Made by a program: the position numbers and the translations under genes. The notes below the pieces were generated by a model. That model saw nothing but the letters and a program-made list of their open reading frames with translations, did not search any database and had not been told where the DNA came from. Positions 1 through 7,991 of a DNA stretch of 37,507 nt are shown piece after piece (the stretch's first letter is position 1; every line of letters starts with the position of its first letter). Origin of the DNA: Clostridium sp. Cult1 (lineage in GTDB: Bacteria > Bacillota > Clostridia > Tissierellales > Tepidimicrobiaceae); the NCBI RefSeq assembly GCF_021655095.1, contig NZ_PPXW01000001.1, positions 647,376 to 684,882 on the forward strand. Direction: 5' to 3'.

Positions 1-2
1 CT

Positions 3-569
3 ACAGATCCAATATTGGCAGCTTGTGCAGTAGTCCAAGGATTACAATCGATCCAAACAAGAGAAATAGACCCTTTACTACCAATTACCATAATGGTAGG
101 CAAAATTAATGGGGGAACTGGAAGAAATATTATTCCTGAGGAAGTTACTATAGGTGGCACTATAAGGTTCTTATTTAAAGATGAAGAAAAGGAAAAAGCA
201 ATTTTACTGGATAAATTTGAGAGAGTTATAAAAGGAGTATGTTTATCTACTGGAACGGATTATGATCTAAAATTTATTCCAAGTAATCCATCAGTAAACA
301 ACAACCCTGAAATGGTAGAAAGAGTAAGACAGTCAGTAATTGAAGCTTTAGGGGATGATTCATATATTGTACCATATATGTGTATGGCAGGAGAAGATTT
401 TGCAGAATTCACCCATAGGGTTCCTAGTGCTTTCTATTTTGTTGGTACAGGAAATAAAGATAAGGGAACAGACTATCCTCACCATCATCCAAAATTTAAT
501 ATAGATGAAGACACCTTAAAAATAGGAGTGGAACTTCATGTTAGAAGTACATTAAACTATCTAGGATAA
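3..569 (+). CDS. M20-family amidohydrolase/peptidase, C-terminal part (5' truncated by window)
   Basis: This is the 3' part of a zinc-dependent amidohydrolase of the M20 type (N-acyl amino acid or dipeptide hydrolase group). The frame is open from base 3, and the codons before the first TTG read TDPI, matching the usual 'DP..AA..VV..LQ.I..RE.DP' stretch of this family, so the real start is upstream of the window. The visible part covers the end of the dimerisation domain (INGGTGRNIIPEEVTIGGTIR) and the returning catalytic domain with the metal-binding MAGEDFAEF segment and the terminal HHHPKFNIDE histidine motif. It sits 38 bp before a TRAP binding-protein gene and probably shares its operon. 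The substrate cannot be read from the sequence; release of an amino acid from an N-acyl precursor is the family norm. Confidence 0.88.
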   Translation, partial: TDPILAACAVVQGLQSIQTREIDPLLPITIMVGKINGGTGRNIIPEEVTIGGTIRFLFKDEEKEKAILLDKFERVIKGVCLSTGTDYDLKFIPSNPSVNNNPEMVERVRQSVIEALGDDSYIVPYMCMAGEDFAEFTHRVPSAFYFVGTGNKDKGTDYPHHHPKFNIDEDTLKIGVELHVRSTLNYLG

Positions 570-571
570 TT

Positions 572-592
572 ATTGCGTCGACAATCGACGTA
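572..592 (+). other. Small GC-rich hairpin between amidohydrolase and TRAP genes
   Basis: GCGTCGACAATCGACG forms a 6-bp perfect stem (CGTCGA/TCGACG) in otherwise AT-rich DNA. There is no T-run after it, so it is more likely a processing or stability element within an operon than a terminator. Confidence 0.35.
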
Positions 593-607
593 TCGGGAGG
601 GAATTCT

Positions 608-1669
608 ATGAAAAGGTATTTGATTTTAATATTGATTTTTAGTATGGCTGCTGTTTCTTTGACAGGTTGTTCTTCTGTAGAACACCAAAGTTATGAGGCT
701 CATTATGATCCTACCATTGACAAGTATGTATTTAGGTTTGCTCACGAAGAGATGGAAGGCAGTGTACAAGACTATTATGTTAAGAAATTTGCTGAGTTGA
801 TGGAGGAAAAATCTAAGGGAGAAATTAAGATAGAAATATATCCTGTAAGTCAAATAGGAGATGCTACTCAACAAACCGAGTTATTACAAAATGCAGGAAT
901 CGATTTTGCCATTGTTTCACCAGGTAATACTGGAACAATTGTGCCAGAAAACCAGTTATTTTCATTACATTTTCTATTCTCTGATGATATGGAAAAGAAT
1001 AAGGAAATTTTTAAAACTAGTAAAGCTTTAAATGAATTATTAAGTCAAAAATATCTAGAAAGGGATTTAAAAGTTCTTTCCTATTGGACTGAGGGATTTA
1101 TGCAATGGACAAGTAATAAACCAATTAATACTCCAGAACAATTTAATGGATTTAAAATAAGAACCATGCCTTCACCAATGATAGTTGCAGCATATGAAGC
1201 ATACGGAGCTAATCCAACTCCCATTCCTTATATGGAAGTATATAGTGGATTGCAACTAAAGATGATAGACGGACAGGAAAATCCATTATTTGCAATTGAA
1301 GAAATGAAATTTGCAGAGGTTCAAAACTATCTTACACTAGCTAATTCAAGCCTATATGTTACTACAACCTGTGTAAACCCTAAGGTTTATGATTCTCTAC
1401 CTGAAGGTGTAAGAAAAATGGTAGACGAAACTATAGAAGAACTTAGAGATTATTCTTTTGAAATTCAAGAGCAATTGAACAATGAAGCCCTTGAAAAGAT
1501 AGTTAAAGCAACTAATATTCCAGTAGTAGAATTGACTGAAGAAGAAATAAATGCTTTTAAGGAATCTAGCATATCCGCAAGGGATAGATATGTATCCATG
1601 GTAGGCCAATCGGGTAAAGAAATACTGGATTTACTAGTTAAAGAAATTGAAGAAATTGAAAATAAGTAA
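608..1669 (+). CDS. TRAP transporter substrate-binding lipoprotein, DctP type
   Basis: This is the extracytoplasmic solute receptor of a TRAP transporter; such receptors usually bind carboxylic or other organic acids. The 353-residue protein starts with a Lys/Arg-hydrophobic signal and a lipobox LTGC at residues 18-21, so it should be lipid-anchored on the outer face of the membrane. The DctP fold is clear from the FAHE...YYVKKFAELMEEKSKGEI opening, the GIDFAIVSPGN strand and the FKIRTMPSPM segment, which carries the carboxylate-binding arginine of the family. The start has a good GGAGGG ribosome site. No DctQ or DctM membrane subunit follows. They may lie upstream of the window or elsewhere, so here the receptor looks orphaned. 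Confidence 0.9.
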   Translation: MKRYLILILIFSMAAVSLTGCSSVEHQSYEAHYDPTIDKYVFRFAHEEMEGSVQDYYVKKFAELMEEKSKGEIKIEIYPVSQIGDATQQTELLQNAGIDFAIVSPGNTGTIVPENQLFSLHFLFSDDMEKNKEIFKTSKALNELLSQKYLERDLKVLSYWTEGFMQWTSNKPINTPEQFNGFKIRTMPSPMIVAAYEAYGANPTPIPYMEVYSGLQLKMIDGQENPLFAIEEMKFAEVQNYLTLANSSLYVTTTCVNPKVYDSLPEGVRKMVDETIEELRDYSFEIQEQLNNEALEKIVKATNIPVVELTEEEINAFKESSISARDRYVSMVGQSGKEILDLLVKEIEEIENK

Positions 1670-1701
1670 ATATAAGATAGACAAACAAAGGAGGAATTTA
1701 T

Positions 1702-3594
1702 ATGATCATGTTTCCTGAGGGGAAAGTTTTGGATGTAAACTTAACAGAAGGTAAAATAACTGAAAGAACTATACCATCTGAAATATATAGACAATATCCA
1801 GGAGGATCTGCTCTAGGTTTATACCTTATCCTTCAAGATATGGATCCAAAAGTAGAACCTTTGTCCCCAGAAAACATATTAGTATTTTCTGTATCACCTT
1901 TCACGGGACTTCCTATTAGTGGTACAAGCAGAGTGACAGTGACTACTAAAAGCCCGCTTACAGGAACTATTGGAGATAGCCAAGCAGGTGGATTTTTCCC
2001 TATGCATCTTAAAGCTAATGGATGGGATTCAGTAATATTTAGGGGAAAATCAGATAAGCCCGTTTACTTATATATAGATGGGGACAATATAGAAATCAAA
2101 GATGCCCAAAATATATGGGGTAAGGTGACCGGTGAAGCTGAAGAAATTATTAGAAAAGAGCTAAATGAAGAAAAAATCGAAATAGCACAAATAGGTCCTG
2201 GAGGAGAAAATTTAGTAAAATATGCGTCTATAATAAACATGTGTAATAGAGCTAATGGGAGGAATGGAACTGGTGCAGTAATGGGTTCCAAGAACCTAAA
2301 GGCCATAGTAGTTAAAAAGGGAAAGGGATTAAAACCATATAATGTAGAAAAATTCAATGAATTTTCAAAGAGAGTAGTTAAAATGATAGAAGAGAATCCT
2401 AATATTTCTGGATTAGGAGAACATGGTACCAATGGCGATTTAGAAGAGTTTAGCCAAGATGGTTTCTTACCTACTAAAAACTGGACTACAGGATATTTTC
2501 CAGAAGGAGCTACAAATATTACAGGAACCACAATGACAGAAACCATCTTAAAGAAAAGGGATACTTGTTATGGATGTGCAGTAAGATGTAAAAGGGTAGT
2601 AGAAGTGCCAGAAGTTGTGGATCCACTATATGGTGGGCCAGAATATGAGACAGCTGCAGCTTTAGGTTCTTATTGTGGAATAACCGATTTAGAAACCGTA
2701 TCTTTAGCAAATCAACTATGTAATATGTACGGTATAGATACTATATCCTGCGGTGCAACTATAGCTTTTGCCATGGAATGTTATGAAAAAGGTCTTTTAA
2801 CTAAAGAAGACACAGATGGATTAGAGCTTAAATTTGGAAATAAGGAAGTAATACCTATATTAATAGAGAAGATAGCAAAAAGAGAAGGGATTGGTAATCT
2901 ATTAGCAGAAGGAAGTAAAAGAGCCTCTAAAAAAATAGGAAAAGGAACAGAAGAATTTAGCATAGATGTAAAAGGTCAAGAACTTCCAGCCCATATGCCT
3001 CAATTTAAGCCTATGGTAGGACTTATCTATGCAGTTAATCCCTTTGGTGCAGACCACCAATCAAGTGAACATGATGTATTTTTAACTTTACCAAAGGATA
3101 GTCAACCTATACAAAGATTAGGGCAAATTGGCATATACAAGACCTATGACGATCCCTTCACTATAGATGAAGATAAGGTAAGGTTTGCTTTTGATAGTCA
3201 ATGTTATTTCTCCATACTAGATACATTGAACCTATGTCAATTTGTATGGGGACCATCTTGGGAACTTTGTGGGCCTAATGAATTAATCGAATTATGTAAA
3301 TATGGAATAGGATGGGATACTTCCCTATTTGAATTAATGCGAATAGGTGAGCGCCGTATAAATATGATGAGATATTTCAATGCTAAGGCAGGATTTACTA
3401 AAGAAGATGATAAATTGCCTAAGAGGCTATTCGAAAAAATGTCTGATGGACCATCAAAAGGGGTCCAATTAGATGAAGAAAAATTGAACCAAGCTAAGGA
3501 ATTATACTATGATTTTGCAGGATGGAACAGAGAAACCGGAAATCCTACAGAAGCTATACTGAGGAAATTATCTCTAGGTTGGCTTATTAACTAG
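1702..3594 (+). CDS. Tungsten-type aldehyde:ferredoxin oxidoreductase family protein
   Basis: Enzymes of this family oxidise aldehydes to carboxylic acids (or run in reverse) in the cytoplasm, using a tungsto- or molybdo-bispterin and one 4Fe-4S cluster, with ferredoxin as electron partner. The 630-residue protein is full length. Cluster ligands are visible as Cys289-x2-Cys292-x3-Cys296 (CYGCAVRC) and Cys512 (LCQFVW), matching the spacing in Pyrococcus AOR. The N-terminal domain has the pterin-binding pattern GGSALGLYL, and NRANGRNGTGAVMGSKNLKA. The AGGAGG site is 6 bp from ATG 1702; a second ATG at 1708 is possible. A MoaD-like carrier follows by 31 bp. The neighbouring SHMT-like enzyme suggests an aldehyde substrate made in the same pathway (inference). 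Confidence 0.93.
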   Translation: MIMFPEGKVLDVNLTEGKITERTIPSEIYRQYPGGSALGLYLILQDMDPKVEPLSPENILVFSVSPFTGLPISGTSRVTVTTKSPLTGTIGDSQAGGFFPMHLKANGWDSVIFRGKSDKPVYLYIDGDNIEIKDAQNIWGKVTGEAEEIIRKELNEEKIEIAQIGPGGENLVKYASIINMCNRANGRNGTGAVMGSKNLKAIVVKKGKGLKPYNVEKFNEFSKRVVKMIEENPNISGLGEHGTNGDLEEFSQDGFLPTKNWTTGYFPEGATNITGTTMTETILKKRDTCYGCAVRCKRVVEVPEVVDPLYGGPEYETAAALGSYCGITDLETVSLANQLCNMYGIDTISCGATIAFAMECYEKGLLTKEDTDGLELKFGNKEVIPILIEKIAKREGIGNLLAEGSKRASKKIGKGTEEFSIDVKGQELPAHMPQFKPMVGLIYAVNPFGADHQSSEHDVFLTLPKDSQPIQRLGQIGIYKTYDDPFTIDEDKVRFAFDSQCYFSILDTLNLCQFVWGPSWELCGPNELIELCKYGIGWDTSLFELMRIGERRINMMRYFNAKAGFTKEDDKLPKRLFEKMSDGPSKGVQLDEEKLNQAKELYYDFAGWNRETGNPTEAILRKLSLGWLIN

Positions 3595-3625
3595 TTAGAA
3601 ACTATCTTTCAGAAAGGAGGATTTG

Positions 3626-3823
3626 ATGAATATAGTAGTCAACGGTAAATCTAAGAAAATAAAAACAGGTACTACTATAGTTGAGTTGTTAAATTCTGAA
3701 GGATATAGCAATTGGGTTGGGGTATGGGTTAACAATATACGATTATTACAGAAAGACTATCCAATCTATAAATTGAAAGAAAAGGATGAAATAAAAATAA
3801 TTAGACCATTAGGAGGGGGTTAA
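3626..3823 (+). CDS. MoaD/ThiS-like sulfur carrier protein
   Basis: A 65-residue beta-grasp sulfur carrier. It ends in PLGGG, whose terminal Gly-Gly is the thiocarboxylate site once adenylated by a MoeB/ThiF-type enzyme. The family donates sulfur to molybdopterin, thiazole or, in clusters like this one, probably the pterin of the tungsten enzyme encoded just upstream. The frame is also open to a TTG at 3623, but AGAAAGGAGG ends 5 bp before ATG 3626 and only 2 bp before the TTG, so ATG 3626 is the better start. The acidic helix and the KDEIKIIRPLGGG ending are typical. Linkage to AOR genes is common, and the role in pterin sulfuration is inferred from that. Confidence 0.85.
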   Translation: MNIVVNGKSKKIKTGTTIVELLNSEGYSNWVGVWVNNIRLLQKDYPIYKLKEKDEIKIIRPLGGG

Positions 3824-3865
3824 ACCCCTTCCTAGAAGACTAACAACTATAAGGAGGACATTATT

Positions 3866-5089
3866 ATGTTAAAGACAATGAAAGATGTAGATAATTTATT
3901 AAAAAAGCATCAAGAATATAGGAATCACTGTTTAAATCTAATCGCTTCTGAAAACTTTGCAAGCCAAACAGTAAGGGATTACTTGTCAAGTGATTTTGGG
4001 AATAGATATGGTTGCTATACAACCATGAACCCTGAAGATAGAGAATATACAGGAAATAAATATATACATGAATTTGAAATGGCAACCCAGGAATTAGTAA
4101 AAGATATATTTGAAGCAAAATATGCAGACCTTAGACCTATTGGTGGACATATGGCAGGCATGGCTGTAGTATTAGGTATATTAGAGCCTCATGATTTAGT
4201 AATAGAGGTAAGTCTTGAAGATTGGGGACATGGCTTGGTAGGACCAATGCGACTTATATCCCATTTTGGCGAAACCATAAGAGTAGAATATATGAAATTC
4301 GATGAAAACAGAGCAGTAGATGCTGAAAGTTTAAAGCAAATGGCTATAGAATTAAAGCCTAAGCTCATAATATTTGGGGGGTCAGGCACATTATTTCCAG
4401 AACCAGTAAAAGAACTTAGACAAATAGCAGATGAACAAGGGATTATACTAGCTTATGATGCTTCCCATGTAACAGGACTTATAGCTGGTAAGGTATTTCC
4501 AAATCCTTTAAAAGAAGGTGCTGATATAATGTTCGGAAGTACCCACAAATCTTTCCCAGGCCCACAAGGTGGATTTGTAGTATCAAATGATAAAGAACTT
4601 ATAGAAAAAGTAGGGAATGCATTATCTCCTTCACTAGTTACAAGTCATCACTTAAACCGTCTTCCTGCTTTAGCAGTGTCCATTATGGAGATGAAAGAGT
4701 TTGGCAATGAATATGGAAAACAAATAATCAAAAATTCCAAGGCATTAGCCAAAGCATTACATGAAAGAGGATTTAATGTACTAGGAGCTAAAAGAGGATA
4801 TACAGAAACCCATTTAATGTTAGTAGATGTAGGAGAATACGTAAGTCAAGGGCCTGCCAAATATTTAGAAAAAGCTGGCATACTATGTTCCGATGATTTT
4901 TCAGGGGCCAGCCCTCAAATAAGAATAGGAACCCCTGAAGTTACAAGGAAAGGTATGAAAGAAGGGGAAATGGAATATATAGCTGAACTTTTCAAAAGAG
5001 TATTAATTGATAAAGAAGATATTGACTCAGTAGCTAAAGATGTAAAAGCCTTTAGCGAAAAATATTTAGACTGTAAATATTCGTTTTAG
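3866..5089 (+). CDS. SHMT-like PLP-dependent aldolase/hydroxymethyltransferase
   Basis: A 407-residue fold-type I PLP enzyme close to serine hydroxymethyltransferase. Conserved elements include LIASENFAS near the N-terminus, DASHVTGL (Asp and His around PLP), the Schiff-base lysine Lys228 in STHKSFPGPQGG, and the substrate-carboxylate arginine in IRIGTPEVTR. It departs from true GlyA where the YAEGYPGKRYYGG signature should be: it has RYGCYTTMNPEDREYTGNKY. The usual HGGHLTHG is also altered, to EDWGHGLVG. These segments help bind tetrahydrofolate and catalyse the one-carbon step, so the enzyme may cleave another beta-hydroxy amino acid to glycine and an aldehyde. It lies between AOR/sulfur-carrier and cyclase genes. 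A genuine SHMT activity is not excluded. Confidence 0.85.
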   Translation: MLKTMKDVDNLLKKHQEYRNHCLNLIASENFASQTVRDYLSSDFGNRYGCYTTMNPEDREYTGNKYIHEFEMATQELVKDIFEAKYADLRPIGGHMAGMAVVLGILEPHDLVIEVSLEDWGHGLVGPMRLISHFGETIRVEYMKFDENRAVDAESLKQMAIELKPKLIIFGGSGTLFPEPVKELRQIADEQGIILAYDASHVTGLIAGKVFPNPLKEGADIMFGSTHKSFPGPQGGFVVSNDKELIEKVGNALSPSLVTSHHLNRLPALAVSIMEMKEFGNEYGKQIIKNSKALAKALHERGFNVLGAKRGYTETHLMLVDVGEYVSQGPAKYLEKAGILCSDDFSGASPQIRIGTPEVTRKGMKEGEMEYIAELFKRVLIDKEDIDSVAKDVKAFSEKYLDCKYSF

Positions 5090-5107
5090 TATGAAATGAG
5101 GGATTGG

Positions 5108-5752
5108 ATGAAATTTGTGGATTTAACTCAGACCATTTCTCCCAATATGCAGGTATATCCGGGCACAGAACCGCCAGTCTTTCAACTAGCATGTACTATA
5201 GAAAAGGATGGTTTTAAAGAAGTAAAAATGCAGTTTTATAGCCATACTGGGACCCATATGGATTCACCAGCCCATATATTTACTAATGGGAAATCCTTAG
5301 ATAAGTTCCCTATAGATTCTTTTTATGGAAAAGGAGTGCTAGTAGATTGCACAAATGTAGAAGAAGGTAAAGAAATTACAGAAGATTATATTGCCCAAAT
5401 TGAGGATAATCTTAATGAGGCTGAATTTATACTATTCTATACTGGCTGGGATAAAAAATGGGGAGATAATAGATATTTTGAAGGTTTTCCTACAATATCT
5501 ACCCAATTAGCAGATAGGCTATGTAAATTAAATATTAAAGGTATAGGTATAGATGCCATATCAGTTGAACCGGTAACTTCTATTAATTTAGAAATTCATC
5601 AAAAGATATTAGGCCAAGAAATTTTAATAATAGAAAATTTAACAGGATTAGAAGCATTAATTGGAAAAGAATTTTCTATATCTGCATTCCCTTTAAAAAC
5701 AACGGAGGCAGATGGTTCACCAATTAGAGCAGTAGCCTTCATAGAAGAATGA
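5108..5752 (+). CDS. Cyclase-family metal-dependent hydrolase (kynurenine formamidase-like)
   Basis: A 214-residue member of the cyclase family (PF04199 type), which includes kynurenine formamidase and isatin hydrolase; members hydrolyse amides, lactams or related bonds. The metal site HTGTHMDSPAH is plain, and the start FVDLTQTISPNMQVYPG is typical of the family. The frame opens at ATG 5096, but GAGGG at 5098-5102 is placed for ATG 5108, which also gives the family's normal N-terminus. The gene starts 18 bp after the SHMT-like gene and is the last of the operon, before a strong terminator. With the M20 hydrolase it suggests opening of an amide or ring in a nitrogen-containing substrate (inference). 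Confidence 0.88.
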   Translation: MKFVDLTQTISPNMQVYPGTEPPVFQLACTIEKDGFKEVKMQFYSHTGTHMDSPAHIFTNGKSLDKFPIDSFYGKGVLVDCTNVEEGKEITEDYIAQIEDNLNEAEFILFYTGWDKKWGDNRYFEGFPTISTQLADRLCKLNIKGIGIDAISVEPVTSINLEIHQKILGQEILIIENLTGLEALIGKEFSISAFPLKTTEADGSPIRAVAFIEE

Positions 5753-5788
5753 AAAATGGGTCAAGGTTTAAACCTTGACCCATTTTTA
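5752..5788 (+). terminator. Strong intrinsic terminator after the AOR/SHMT-like/cyclase operon
   Basis: A near-perfect palindrome reads AAAAATGGGTCAAGGTTT followed directly by its complement and ends in a T-run. It lies immediately after the cyclase stop codon and could work in both directions. Confidence 0.9.
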
Positions 5789-5870
5789 TAACCAATAGGA
5801 GGTTTTACCTTACAAAATATTAATTAAAACAACTTTTCGTTATGAGTTTCAAGAAAAGCTTTTCTTATAT
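5784..5870 (+). repeat. Dispersed two-hairpin intergenic repeat, copy A
   Basis: This stretch aligns along its length with 35347-35461. Shared blocks include TTTTATAAC, AAAATATTAA and the almost unbroken CGTTATGAGTTTCAAGAA, followed by AAGCTT and TTCTTATAT. Copy A has lost the middle of the second hairpin, leaving the 16-bp perfect palindrome AAGAAAAGCTTTTCTT at 5851-5866. It ends exactly at the -35 box of the next operon. Confidence 0.7.
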
Positions 5871-5917
5871 TGACAAAATTTAAATATAATTATACAATTT
5901 AATTGGCATATGCCAAT
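5870..5917 (+). promoter_or_regulatory. Promoter of the NifX/MinD operon with palindromic operator
   Basis: The -35 is TTGACA (5870-5875) and the -10 is TACAAT (5893-5898), with a 17-bp spacer. Three bases after the -10 lies the perfect palindrome ATTGGCATATGCCAAT (5902-5917), covering the expected transcription start. The same 16 bases at the same distance from an identical -10 occur at 17351, so this is taken as an operator of a repressor-type regulator. Confidence 0.85.
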
Positions 5918-5941
5918 AACTCTAAAATCGGAGGAGATTAA

Positions 5942-6304
5942 ATGAAAATAGCATTGTCTGCAAGTGGTAAAGATTTACACAGCAATTTAGATTTGAGATT
6001 TGGAAGAAGTTCATATTTCATTATTTATGACCTAGGCACAGATCAGTTTAAAGCTATGGAAAATAAAGGGGAAAGTGCTGGAGGAGGTGCAGGGATAGCA
6101 GCAGCTCAACAATTGATAGATGAAAGAGTGGAAGCTATTATAAGCAATAATATTGGACCTAATGCCTTCGATCTTTTAATAAGTTCAGATATTAAAATGT
6201 ATAAAGGAAAGAATATTCCATGTAAACTATTGGTAGAAATGTTTAAGGAGAAAAAACTTGAAGAAATTAAGGAATCTAGACCTTCTCGAAAGGGTGGTTT
6301 TTAA
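5942..6304 (+). CDS. NifX/NifB-type (dinitrogenase Fe-Mo cofactor domain) protein 1
   Basis: A 120-residue single-domain protein of the NifX/NifY/NafY group, which binds metal-sulfur cofactors or their precursors. The fold signature is visible in MKIALSASGKD...LDLRFGRSSYF at the start, the GGAGIAAAQQLIDERVEAIIS helix-strand and IGPNAFDLL. No nifHDK genes are in view, so it is more like the small proteins of ORP-type clusters that handle Mo-Cu or Fe-S species. It is the first gene after the palindrome-bearing promoter, with a GGAGGAG ribosome site. The next ATG follows its stop codon directly, so translation is probably coupled. Confidence 0.87.
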   Translation: MKIALSASGKDLHSNLDLRFGRSSYFIIYDLGTDQFKAMENKGESAGGGAGIAAAQQLIDERVEAIISNNIGPNAFDLLISSDIKMYKGKNIPCKLLVEMFKEKKLEEIKESRPSRKGGF

Positions 6305-7129
6305 ATGAATATTGGAATTTTAAGCGGGAAAGGAGGAACGGGAAAGACTACAATTTCCACCAATTTAGCTCTACTAATGAAGGCCAATTATATAGATTGT
6401 GATGTAGAAGAACCAAATGGATTCATATTTTTAAAACCAGAAAAAATCCAGGTTAAAGATGTCCAAATAGAAGTGCCAGATATAGATAAAGACAAATGTA
6501 GCCTTTGTGGAGATTGTGTAAAGGCTTGTAAATTTAATGCATTGGCCAAAGGTAAAGATAGAATTATATTATTCGAAAAACTATGTCATAGTTGTGGGGC
6601 TTGTGAATTAGCCTGTCCTACAGGAGCTATTACATACAGAAAAAGGACTACGGGGATAATTGAGGAAGGAAGAAAAGATAATATGGTTTTTAAAAGAGGG
6701 ATATTAAACATAGGAGAACCTATGGCTGTTCCTATATTAAAAGAACTGTTATCAGATATACCACAGGATGGGATAAATATATTGGATAGCCCACCAGGAA
6801 CCTCCTGTAATGTAGTAAACACTCTACACTACGCTGATAGAGCTATTTTGGTTACAGAGCCAACGGCTTTTGGATTACATGATTTAAAAATGGCAGTAGA
6901 ATTAGTCAAAACCTTTCATATCCCTTTTGGTTTAATCATAAATAAATATGATGAAAACCAATATTTGAATAAATATATTCATGATGAAAATATAAACCTA
7001 CTAGGGCATATACCCTATAAAAGGGAAATAGCAGAAAGATATTCAAAGGGAGAAACCCTATTGGATAATGAAGAATACAAAATAGCTTTCCTTCATATTA
7101 AAGAAAAAATAGAGGAGGAACTATTATGA
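6305..7129 (+). CDS. MinD/ParA-type ATPase with inserted 2x[4Fe-4S] ferredoxin domain (1)
   Basis: A 274-residue P-loop ATPase of the MinD/Mrp superfamily. The deviant Walker A SGKGGTGKTT is at residues 7-16 and the switch region is DSPPGTSC. A two-cluster ferredoxin domain is inserted with cysteines 65, 68, 71, 75 and 94, 97, 100, 104. Such pairs (COG1149 type) occur with NifX-like proteins in anaerobes; in Desulfovibrio related ATPases belong to the ORP complex. The gene overlaps the next by four bases (ATGA) and is flanked by NifX-like genes. Likely role: ATP-driven loading or transfer of a metal-sulfur cluster, inferred from context and family. Confidence 0.9.
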   Translation: MNIGILSGKGGTGKTTISTNLALLMKANYIDCDVEEPNGFIFLKPEKIQVKDVQIEVPDIDKDKCSLCGDCVKACKFNALAKGKDRIILFEKLCHSCGACELACPTGAITYRKRTTGIIEEGRKDNMVFKRGILNIGEPMAVPILKELLSDIPQDGINILDSPPGTSCNVVNTLHYADRAILVTEPTAFGLHDLKMAVELVKTFHIPFGLIINKYDENQYLNKYIHDENINLLGHIPYKREIAERYSKGETLLDNEEYKIAFLHIKEKIEEELL

Positions 7130-7980
7130 AACTAGGCATAATCAGTGGAAAAGGAGGAACAGGAAAAACTACTATAGCTATATCTATAGCGGAATTAGAG
7201 AAAGGATCTATTAGTATAGATGCAGATGTAGATGCCTCCAATATGTTTTTATACTATGATGGTAAAGATATAGATAAGGAATACTTTTCTGGAAATGAGA
7301 TAGCTCAAGTAGACTCAAATATTTGTATCCAATGTGGTCAATGTAATCAAGTATGTAAATTCGATGCCATTGATATGGGAAAAGTAAGCCCTTTAAAATG
7401 CGAAGGTTGTGGAGCTTGTGAAATAATATGTCCAGTAGATGCTATTAGTTTAGTAGAACAAAAAACTGCAGATATTTATGAAACTGAAACTCCAATAGGT
7501 AAAATATTTAGAGCAGATATGGAAATAGGAGGAGATGGTTCAGGCTTACTTGTATCCCGTCTAAGAAAAAAAGCGGAAAAAGATGAATCAGAATCGGGAA
7601 TAACTATATTAGACGGTTCTCCTGGAATAGGATGCTCAGTAATAGCCTCTATCACTAACAATGATTTAGTACTTATTGTAACGGAACCTACTAAATCGGG
7701 AAAGGAAGATTTTATTAGGGTTCATCAACTAACAGAGCATTTTGGTATAGACTCTATAGTGTGTATCAATAAATACGATATCAATGAAGATATGTCTTTA
7801 GAAATAGAGAGCTATTGTAAAGAAAAGGAAATACCTTTAGTAGGTAAAATTCCCTTTGATGAAAAGATAGTAGAATCCATTAATAATTTAAAGCCTATAA
7901 TATATTATGAAGACAGTAGGGCCAATTTAGCAATAAGGGAAATGTGGAAGACTATAAAAGAAAAATATATTAATTTTTAG
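7126..7980 (+). CDS. MinD/ParA-type ATPase with inserted 2x[4Fe-4S] ferredoxin domain (2)
   Basis: A 284-residue paralogue of the preceding ATPase, probably its heterodimer partner. The Walker A is SGKGGTGKTT at 7-16, cluster cysteines are 67, 70, 73, 77 and 92, 95, 98, 102, and the switch segment is DGSPGIGC. The start overlaps the previous gene by four bases, so the two products are likely made in equal amounts. A NifX-like gene follows after 8-11 bp. ATPase pairs of this kind with small cofactor-binding proteins are conserved across non-diazotrophic anaerobes, and their exact substrate is not settled. Confidence 0.9.
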   Translation: MKLGIISGKGGTGKTTIAISIAELEKGSISIDADVDASNMFLYYDGKDIDKEYFSGNEIAQVDSNICIQCGQCNQVCKFDAIDMGKVSPLKCEGCGACEIICPVDAISLVEQKTADIYETETPIGKIFRADMEIGGDGSGLLVSRLRKKAEKDESESGITILDGSPGIGCSVIASITNNDLVLIVTEPTKSGKEDFIRVHQLTEHFGIDSIVCINKYDINEDMSLEIESYCKEKEIPLVGKIPFDEKIVESINNLKPIIYYEDSRANLAIREMWKTIKEKYINF

Positions 7981-7991
7981 GAGGTATTATG

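Noticed and set aside
6305-7980. NifH-like genes considered as evidence of nitrogen fixation
   Set aside because: The ATPases carry ferredoxin inserts of the MinD/ORP type and no nifDK, nifB radical SAM or nifE/N genes are present.
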